In this document: piece after piece, positions 1-4,142 of the stretch | How the letters are laid out: the number at the start of each line of letters is the position of its first letter | Numbering within the stretch: the first letter of the stretch is position 1 | Assembly: GCA_001313065.1 (NCBI GenBank) | Contig: BBFD01000304.1 | Location: forward strand, 1-5,045 | Length of the DNA stretch: 5,045 bases | Direction of reading: 5' to 3' | DNA from: Silvimonas sp. JCM 19000 | GTDB lineage: Bacteria; Pseudomonadota; Gammaproteobacteria; Burkholderiales; Chitinibacteraceae | Notes under the pieces: generated by a model | The model's database searches: none | What the model was told of the DNA's origin: nothing | The model's input: only the letters and a program-made list of their open reading frames with translations | Program-made: the position numbers and the translations under genes

Positions 1-1
1 C

Positions 2-199
2 CAATCCGGCTCCGGTATTGGCGACGCCGCGTGGCGCAGGCTTGACCGGCAATGGTTAACCGGCAATGGCGCTGCGCTGGCCCGGCAACGCGAGATTCCG
101 GATGCGCCATTGAGCCAGGCACGTCCCAAGCAGATTGCCGCCTTGTTCTTGCCACCGCGCTACCCGGTCAATCAAGCTGATTGCGCGCCCGGCCGATGA
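2..199 (+). CDS. C-terminal part of an unrecognised protein (cut by left edge)
   Basis: An open frame runs from the window edge to a TGA at 197-199 and gives the last 65 or so residues of a protein. I do not recognise the family. The visible part is hydrophilic and rich in Arg, Ala, Gln and Pro. It contains the stretch RRLDRQWLTGN, then PLSQARPKQIAALFLPPRYP, and ends in APGR. No membrane segment or catalytic motif is visible. The main support for a real gene is positional: its TGA overlaps the ATG of the following thioesterase gene as ATGA, which is typical of translationally coupled genes in one operon. An 11-bp direct repeat (45-55 and 59-69) with a 14-nt period lies inside it. Because that period is not a multiple of three, the frame to its left is less certain than the frame to its right. 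Confidence 0.5.
   Translation, partial: QSGSGIGDAAWRRLDRQWLTGNGAALARQREIPDAPLSQARPKQIAALFLPPRYPVNQADCAPGR
45..69. repeat. 11-bp direct repeat, 14-nt period
   Basis: ACCGGCAATGG occurs at 45-55 and again at 59-69, separated by TTA. The period is not a multiple of three, so the two copies are read in different frames of the unrecognised gene. It could be a small slippage duplication or chance. Confidence 0.5.
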
Positions 200-657
200 C
201 GAACGCGATGTCGAGTCCGTTTGCTTTAGCCTGGCAGCAGCGGCTGGTAGAGGGTTTTCCGCTACTGGCCGCCATGGGCGTGACGGTGCAGGGCACTGCC
301 GAACACTGGCAGTTGCATGCGCCGTTTGCTCCTAACCGCAATGATCATGGCACCGCTTTTGGCGCCAGCATTTCCAGCCTGGCCACCATCGCGGGCTGGA
401 TGGCGGTGAATGTCTGGGCCGATCTGCCCGTCGATGTAGTCATCCAGCACGGCAGCACTGATTTTGTGCGGCCGTTGCAGTCTGCTTTGCGCGCGCAAGT
501 GGCGCCGGTTTCCGCTGATGCAATCCTCAAATTGAATAACACGTTGGCGCGGGGCCGACCGGCGCGGCTGGCGGTCGAAGTGACCATCAGCGCGGTGGAT
601 GATCCAGCGATGACGGCGGCGCAATTTGCCGGGCGCTATGTGGCGGTGCGCTTGTAA
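196..657 (+). CDS. YiiD-C-type hotdog-fold thioesterase
   Basis: This predicted 153-residue protein is a single-domain member of the putative thioesterase family that matches the C-terminal half of E. coli YiiD (TIGR02447/PF09500). It probably hydrolyses an acyl-CoA or acyl-ACP thioester in the cytoplasm; the substrate is unknown. The signature is PNRNDHGTAFGASI at about residues 46-59, where HGTAFG resembles the HGT-FGGS hotdog helix motif of the family. IQHGSTDFVRP at about 83-93 matches the following strand. The length is usual for stand-alone members, which lack the GNAT domain of YiiD. I chose ATG 196 because it overlaps the upstream TGA as ATGA, implying coupled translation. No good Shine-Dalgarno precedes it, which fits coupling. 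TTG 181 and ATG 208 are alternatives. The gene ends 66 nt before a strong terminator. Confidence 0.85.
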   Translation: MTNAMSSPFALAWQQRLVEGFPLLAAMGVTVQGTAEHWQLHAPFAPNRNDHGTAFGASISSLATIAGWMAVNVWADLPVDVVIQHGSTDFVRPLQSALRAQVAPVSADAILKLNNTLARGRPARLAVEVTISAVDDPAMTAAQFAGRYVAVRL

Positions 658-723
658 CGCGGTTTGATTCGCCAATATGGGTGATCGCTGATGCGCAATC
701 TATATATGCAGAAATCGGGGACG

Positions 724-755
724 AAAAAAAACGGGGCGATTGCCCCGTTTTTTTA
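724..755. terminator. Bidirectional rho-independent terminator
   Basis: The stem CGGGGC (732-737) pairs with GCCCCG (742-747) across a GATT loop. An A-tract lies to the left (724-731) and a T-tract to the right (748-754). Because both flanks are homopolymeric, the hairpin can end transcripts from either side: the thioesterase operon from the left and the convergent porin gene from the right. Confidence 0.92.
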
Positions 756-780
756 TTTGCTACATGCTCAGACGGCAGCG

Positions 781-798
781 CTAACCGGTAAAGGTTAG
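781..798. repeat. Inverted repeat over the porin stop codon
   Basis: CTAACC (781-786) and GGTTAG (793-798) are perfect complements separated by six bases, and the right arm contains the porin TAA stop (795-797). In the porin mRNA this could form a small hairpin just before the main terminator. It could be chance. Confidence 0.3.
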
Positions 799-1914
799 AA
801 CCAGGTCTTCAGGCCACCCATCAGGCGGTAGCTGTTTTGACCGGCGCCGGTGCTGCCGGTGGAACCGGTGTAGAAGGCGTCGTTGTCAGCGCTGACCGAG
901 CCATTGTCGTCGTTCTTGACGTAACGCGCGTCAACAAAGGCGATCGAGTGCTTGGACAGGTTGTAGTTGTAGCGAGCATCAACAGCTTGCGAACCGCTAT
1001 CGCCAATCTCACCGCCGTTGGTGAAGTTGGTGCCTTGGCCCTTGATGTTGCCCAGGTTGAAGTAGGTCAGGTAGAAGCCGTGCTTGCCGTACTGGTAAGT
1101 ACCTTGAGCCAGCCACATGTCTTGACGGATTTCGCTGCCATCGTTGCTCAGTTGAGCGCGCTTGAAGCCGCCACCCAGACCGAAGCCGTCAGCCAGCTTG
1201 TAGTTGGCGCCAGCGTACCAGTTGATGCTGTCCGGACCGGTGGTCGCGGCGTTGCCCCACAGGCTGGTACCAGCCGCAGCAGGTACGGAATTCACGCCGT
1301 CAGACAGCACGTCGTTGTTGTCGATGTTAAAGCGACGTTGGTACGTACCTGGATGCCGAGGCCGTTCCACTTGTAGTTGGCTGCAACGTCGTAGCCTTGT
1401 TGCCGCTCTTGCTTTGATCTTCGAGCAGGTAGGCAGCAGAAGCTTGCAGGCCGTAGATGTCCGGTGTGTCGTAGCGGAAGGTGGAACGAGCGTAGTTGGA
1501 CTGACCAAACGCGTAGTCACGTGCCAGCCATTCAGCACCGGTGTCACCGTAGGTGGCGTCGAGCGCGTCGTAGGTCGGGGTGGTGATGTTACCCGAACGG
1601 AAAGTACCGTAGTCACCGCTCAGACCGATATAAGCCTGACGGTTGCCCCAGTTGGATTGACCACCTTGGGTACGGCCGCTTTGGGTGTTCAGCACTTCTT
1701 GCTCAACACGCCAGATCAGCTTGCCACCTGCGTCCAGCTTGTCGCTGCCGGACACGCCGATTACTGCGTCATAGGTAATGCCAGCGGCTTTGGAATCGCC
1801 AGCCTTCAGCCATTGCACGCCACCTTCGACGTTACCGTCGATGGTTACGTCGGCGAAAGCGGCGCCTGCGCCGAGGGCCAGAGAGATAGCGACTGCGATG
1901 TATTTGGTTTTCAT
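795..1914 (-). CDS. Outer-membrane trimeric porin, reading frame broken twice
   Basis: This gene encodes a general diffusion porin of the Neisseria/Burkholderia type (Gram_neg_porins/Porin_4), a 16-stranded outer-membrane barrel expected to act as a trimer for small hydrophilic solutes. The ATG at 1914 follows AAGGAG with good spacing. It opens a clear signal peptide, MKTKYIAVAISLALGAGAAFA, with cleavage before DVTIDGNVEGG. Family landmarks include NWGNRQAYIGLSGDYGTFRSGN and RSTFRYDTPDIYGLQASAAY, and the C-terminal GGLKTWF ends in the Phe used in BAM recognition. The frame is open to residue 173 (ending SKSGNK). It then resumes one frame over as GYDVAANYKWNGLGIQVR, and again one frame over as YQRRFNIDNND to the stop. 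Each switch is explained by one missing base, near 1395-1396 and near 1343. Restoring both gives a normal 373-residue precursor. Coding identity across the breaks is intact, so sequencing errors or very recent mutation are likely. If the breaks are real, the product stops at 1327 and is non-functional. Confidence 0.9.
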
Positions 1915-1922
1915 ATTAGTTT

Positions 1923-1928
1923 CTCCTT
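1923..1928 (-). promoter_or_regulatory. Porin ribosome binding site
   Basis: On the - strand AAGGAG lies eight bases before ATG 1914. This strong Shine-Dalgarno fixes the porin start inside a longer open frame that reaches back to 2118. The residues encoded upstream of 1914 do not look like protein, and a signal peptide begins exactly at 1914. Confidence 0.85.
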
Positions 1929-1940
1929 TGTGCTGTCCGT

Positions 1941-1968
1941 CTATTAGGCTGAACGGTTGTAACCGCAA
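1941..1968 (-). promoter_or_regulatory. Possible proximal porin promoter
   Basis: On the - strand TTGCGG (1963-1968) and TAATAG (1941-1946) are separated by 16 bases. Each keeps four of six consensus positions or slightly fewer, so this is a weak candidate. It would give a leader of about 20 nt that lacks the ribosome-site-complementary segment further upstream. I rate it below the distal promoter at 2083-2110. Confidence 0.25.
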
Positions 1969-1970
1969 CC
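1954..1970. repeat. Overlapping inverted repeats in porin leader
   Basis: CGGTT-GT-AACCG (1954-1965) is an inverted repeat. The segment GGTTG (1955-1959) is also complementary to CAACC (1966-1970), so two alternative small hairpins or a protein-binding site are possible. It lies between the ribosome-site-complementary element and the porin ribosome binding site. Confidence 0.4.
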
Positions 1971-1983
1971 TGGAAGGCAGTTT

Positions 1984-2016
1984 AAGGAGGGGGTGTGTCA
2001 TACGCCCGTAACTAAT
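1984..2016 (-). promoter_or_regulatory. Leader segment complementary to the porin ribosome binding site
   Basis: In the - strand transcript, CUCCUU (1989-1984) can pair with the porin Shine-Dalgarno AAGGAG (1928-1923). AUUAGUU (2016-2010) can pair with AACUAAU (1921-1915), which directly abuts the AUG. The two helices are nested, with a single unpaired base on the downstream side and about 20 on the upstream side. If they form, the ribosome site would be hidden. The complementarity is seen in the sequence; a regulatory role is inference and requires a transcript starting upstream of 2016. Confidence 0.35.
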
Positions 2017-2070
2017 GCCCGCACCAATATGTGAATTTTTTACGGAATTTTTTTTGGCGAAACTCGCACT

Positions 2071-2082
2071 ACGCACGTGCGT
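2071..2082. promoter_or_regulatory. 12-bp perfect palindrome at predicted porin start site
   Basis: ACGCACGTGCGT is a perfect palindrome. It directly abuts the -10 element of the predicted porin promoter on its downstream side, so it would cover the transcription start. A second CGCAC copy lies at 2065-2069. The position suits a repressor operator; no cognate protein can be named. Confidence 0.45.
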
Positions 2083-2110
2083 GTTATATTCGGAAGGAGA
2101 ATCGTCTGAA
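2083..2110 (-). promoter_or_regulatory. Predicted porin promoter
   Basis: On the - strand TTCAGA (2105-2110, four of six matches to TTGACA) and TATAAC (2083-2088, five of six matches to TATAAT) are 16 bases apart. Transcription would start near 2076 and give a leader of about 160 nt. The same AT-rich core read on the + strand gives TGTTATATT (2082-2090), an extended -10 match, so divergent initiation is possible. Confidence 0.5.
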
Positions 2111-2112
2111 AC

Positions 2113-2127
2113 CGGCAATATCTGCCG
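2113..2127. repeat. Inverted repeat CGGCA-N5-TGCCG
   Basis: This perfect 5-bp-arm inverted repeat sits immediately upstream of the predicted porin -35 element. The geometry suits a dimeric regulator, but short arms like these also arise by chance. Confidence 0.35.
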
Positions 2128-2145
2128 ACAAAACGTAGGAAAATG

Positions 2146-2179
2146 ACGATAGTGATGCGTAGCGTATCGTACATACGCT
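2146..2179. repeat. Overlapping inverted repeats AGCGTAT-N5-ATACGCT and ACGATA/TATCGT
   Basis: AGCGTAT (2161-2167) and ATACGCT (2173-2179) form a perfect 7-bp-arm inverted repeat with a 5-base spacer. The left arm region TATCGT (2165-2170) is also complementary to ACGATA (2146-2151), and GCGTA is tandemly repeated at about 2157-2166. This may be an operator for a dimeric regulator between the divergent genes. If transcribed, it would give two mutually exclusive hairpins. Confidence 0.45.
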
Positions 2180-2240
2180 GTTCATCCAACGCGGCATGCC
2201 TTAATGTTTTGCACTGATTCAGATTAAACCGGAAATCGAA

Positions 2241-2285
2241 TTGATTTTGGTCAAGCAGATAACGGTTTGAACATAGACATAAAAT
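2241..2285 (+). promoter_or_regulatory. FNR/Anr-like box with -10 element for the receiver-ATPase gene
   Basis: TTGAT-TTTG-GTCAA (2241-2254) matches the FNR/Anr consensus TTGAT-N4-ATCAA at nine of ten positions. TAAAAT (2280-2285) is a five-of-six -10 match, with no usable -35 element at the right distance. That absence fits an activator-dependent promoter. A start near 2292 would put the box centre about 44 bases upstream, close to the class II position of about -41.5. The box and -10 are seen; oxygen control is inferred. Confidence 0.45.
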
Positions 2286-2306
2286 CGCGCGGCTGCGCGG
2301 TTTTCG

Positions 2307-2324
2307 GCGGCCGGCCGCGGGAGG
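2307..2324 (+). promoter_or_regulatory. GC-rich palindrome abutting the receiver-ATPase ribosome site
   Basis: GCGGCCGGCCGC (2307-2318) is a perfect 12-bp palindrome. It touches GGGAGG (2319-2324), the Shine-Dalgarno seven bases before ATG 2332. CGCGG at 2296-2300 could also pair with CCGCG at 2315-2319. Structure here may affect translation. The Shine-Dalgarno itself is clear and supports start 2332, or the next codon, ATG 2335. Confidence 0.6.
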
Positions 2325-2331
2325 AAATTGA

Positions 2332-3243
2332 ATGATGGAAGCGGGTTCCGCCGAGCGCAAACCGCGTTTGCTGATTGTCGATGACGAGCCGTTCAACCTG
2401 GAGATCCTGAGCGAACACCTTGCCGATGCCAACTATGAAGTGGTGACGGCCGAGGATGGCGAGGCCGCGTGGGATTTGCTGGCGCGCGATCGCGGCTTTG
2501 ATGCCATCCTGCTCGACCGCATGATGCCGCGCATGGACGGCATGGCCTTGCTGGCGCGGCTGAAACAACAGCCCGAACTGTTGCAGGTGCCGGTGATCAT
2601 GCAAACCGCCGTTGGTGCGGCGGAGAACGTGCGCGAAGGCCTGGCCGCCGGCGCTTATTACTATCTGATCAAGCCGTTCCAGCGCGATATGTTGCTGGCT
2701 ATCGTGGGCGCCGCGGTCGACTTCTATAAAGAGAAGCGCCAGCTGGAGCAGCAACTGGTCAGCCAGGCCGGTAGCTATGGTTTGCTGGTGCGCGGCGAAT
2801 TCTGTTTCCGCACCCTGGAAGAAGCGCGGCAACTGACTCTGGTGCTGTCACATGCCTGCCCGGAACCGCAACGCGTGGCGCTGGGCTTGTCGGAACTGCT
2901 GGTCAACGCCGTCGAACATGGCAACCTGGCCATCCGTTATTCCGAGAAAACCCGCTTGTTGCAACAAGGGCGCTGGCAGGATGAAATCGAGGCGCGGCTA
3001 GCCAATCCGGCGTATTCATCGCGCCAGGTGCATGTGAACTTTGTGCGCAGCGCCGACGAAATCACCGTCACCATCACCGATCAGGGCGAGGGCTTTGATT
3101 GGCGGCCCTTTCTTGAATTCTCGCCGGAGCGTGCGTTTGATCCGCACGGCCGCGGCATTTCGATGGCGCGGATGCTGTCGTTTGATCAAATCGAATACCA
3201 GGGCAACGGCAATCAGGTGGTGGCCCGCGTCAGCAAAGGGTGA
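2332..3243 (+). CDS. Response-regulator receiver fused to an RsbW-like anti-sigma ATPase domain
   Basis: This predicted 303-residue cytoplasmic protein has two domains. Residues 11-130 form a CheY-like receiver with the acidic pair DD17-18, the phospho-acceptor Asp62 in LLDRMMPRMDG, Thr92 and Lys114 in IKPF. A short, probably helical linker (132-145) follows. Residues 155-303 form a GHKL ATPase of the RsbW/SpoIIAB type (HATPase_c_2). Its N-box is ELLVNAVEHGN (188-198), its G1-like box DQGEGFDW (250-257) and its G2-like box HGRGISMAR (272-280). There is no histidine phosphotransfer (HisKA) domain, so it is not a sensor kinase. By family knowledge such ATPases phosphorylate an STAS antagonist or bind a sigma factor; here receiver phosphorylation would gate that activity. 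All key residues are present. The insert between the N-box and G1 box (IRYSEKTRLLQQGRWQDEI) is typical of this subgroup as I recall it. No STAS, sigma or PP2C gene is next to it. ATG 2332 and ATG 2335 are both possible starts. Confidence 0.9.
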   Translation: MMEAGSAERKPRLLIVDDEPFNLEILSEHLADANYEVVTAEDGEAAWDLLARDRGFDAILLDRMMPRMDGMALLARLKQQPELLQVPVIMQTAVGAAENVREGLAAGAYYYLIKPFQRDMLLAIVGAAVDFYKEKRQLEQQLVSQAGSYGLLVRGEFCFRTLEEARQLTLVLSHACPEPQRVALGLSELLVNAVEHGNLAIRYSEKTRLLQQGRWQDEIEARLANPAYSSRQVHVNFVRSADEITVTITDQGEGFDWRPFLEFSPERAFDPHGRGISMARMLSFDQIEYQGNGNQVVARVSKG

Positions 3244-3270
3244 TGTGCTGGCGCACGGCGTAAAAAAAAT

Positions 3271-3294
3271 AATGAGGCAGCGGCCTCATTTTTT
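3271..3294. terminator. Bidirectional rho-independent terminator
   Basis: AATGAGGC (3271-3278) pairs with GCCTCATT (3283-3290) across an AGCG loop. A T-tract follows to 3294, and an A-tract lies on the left (3262-3269). It sits between the receiver-ATPase gene and the convergent MOSC gene and can serve both. Confidence 0.9.
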
Positions 3295-3315
3295 ATTTGC
3301 AGCGCGCGGCGGCAG

Positions 3316-4101
3316 CTATTCCAGAATCTCGACCGGCATGCCCACACGCAATACCCCGCTGGTTTCGGCGATCACGTTCTGACCAAACTCCGCGCCTTCC
3401 GGGCCTTTGCGCCGTTTGGCCAGCGTGCGCAAGGGTTCCTGGTCGGCAGACTTCTGCGCCGTGACCGGGTCGACCGTGGTGAATACACAGCGACCACAGG
3501 GCTTGGCGATGCGCAGGATAACGTCACCAATACGAATACGCTTCCAGCCATCTTCGGCAAAGGCGGGCGCGTCGTTGATCACCAGGTTGGGACGGAAGCG
3601 CGCCATGGCCAGATCGCGCCCCACCCAGTCACTCAGTTCGCGGCGCGAAGCTTCACCAATCAAGAGCAGCGGATAGCCATCGGCAAACGACAAAGGCACA
3701 TCGGGCGCACTGCGCACACGGCGTTGCGTGTCGTTGGTGGCCAACAGGCGCACCGGCCGCCCCAGATATTGGCTGAACCAGTCATCCGCTGCGGCGGCAC
3801 CGGCCCATGCGCTGAAGTTGTCTTTCCACACCGAAGCGGGATGCGCTTGCTCAAACTGCGCCAGATCGACCACTAATTCGGGTAGGCCCGGCGCCCGCAA
3901 CGTCAACGTGCCAACGCCGACCTCAGCATGAACCTGCACCAGCTCGGGGTGCTCGCGCCCGGTGACCAGGCGGCCATCCAGATCAGACACCATCCACGCC
4001 CGGTCATGCGGCAATCCCAACGGGGAAATCGAAGTTTCATCCAGCGTGATGCCAGCGATGGATTTGATCGGGTAATAGTACAAAGCGTCGAGCGTGGGCA
4101 T
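3316..4101 (-). CDS. YcbX-like MOSC domain protein (no 2Fe-2S domain)
   Basis: This predicted 261-residue protein belongs to the YcbX/mARC group of molybdenum-cofactor proteins, which reduce N-hydroxylated compounds such as hydroxylaminopurines. An N-terminal MOSC_N beta-barrel domain begins with LYYYPIKSIAG (residues 7-17). The MOSC domain follows, with RFRPNLVI (168-175), the signature KPCGRCVFTTVDP (200-212) and GQNVIAE (240-246). Of Cys202 and Cys205, one is expected to be the molybdenum ligand. E. coli YcbX is about 370 residues because it carries a C-terminal 2Fe-2S ferredoxin domain; that domain is absent here, so electrons would have to come from a separate partner. GGAG at 4108-4111 supports ATG 4101. 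The gene lies 41 nt downstream of comEC on the same strand with no terminator visible between them, so co-transcription is likely. The exact substrate is unknown. Confidence 0.9.
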   Translation of the reverse strand: MPTLDALYYYPIKSIAGITLDETSISPLGLPHDRAWMVSDLDGRLVTGREHPELVQVHAEVGVGTLTLRAPGLPELVVDLAQFEQAHPASVWKDNFSAWAGAAAADDWFSQYLGRPVRLLATNDTQRRVRSAPDVPLSFADGYPLLLIGEASRRELSDWVGRDLAMARFRPNLVINDAPAFAEDGWKRIRIGDVILRIAKPCGRCVFTTVDPVTAQKSADQEPLRTLAKRRKGPEGAEFGQNVIAETSGVLRVGMPVEILE

Positions 4102-4142
4102 GGCGTTCTCCGGTTAGCGCCCGGCAGCATAATCAGCCCCCG

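Larger units (their letters stand above)
1915..2331. other. Divergent intergenic regulatory region (417 bp)
   Basis: No convincing gene lies here. Frames extending from the porin into it and crossing 2040-2432 lack a start with a ribosome site or any recognisable protein character. The region is visibly richer in A and T than the flanking genes. It holds the porin promoter candidates, several inverted repeats, an FNR/Anr-like box and the ribosome binding sites of the two divergent genes, each listed separately. Confidence 0.8.

Noticed and set aside
262..675. - strand open frame opposite the thioesterase
   Set aside because: The thioesterase motif lies on the + strand, and the antisense product has no family resemblance.
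837..870. Short Thr-Gly-Ser repeat codons near the porin C-terminus as a phase-variable repeat
   Set aside because: The units are imperfect and few, and lie in frame within a predicted surface loop. There is no long simple repeat that could switch the frame.
1334..1396. Programmed ribosomal frameshifting in the porin
   Set aside because: No slippery heptamer or following pseudoknot is visible, two separate shifts would be needed, and porins are not known to use frameshifting.
837..1947. Long open frames on the + strand opposite the porin gene
   Set aside because: They are antisense shadows produced by the strongly biased codons of the porin. They have no ribosome sites and no recognisable protein character.
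1915..2118. N-terminal extension of the porin frame back to 2118
   Set aside because: The signal peptide begins exactly at ATG 1914 with a strong ribosome site in front. The upstream residues look like translated intergenic DNA.
2040..2832. Two - strand open frames over the receiver-ATPase promoter and gene
   Set aside because: They overlap a well-recognised gene in antisense, have His/Gln/Arg-rich content typical of reversed GC-rich coding DNA, and lack start signals.
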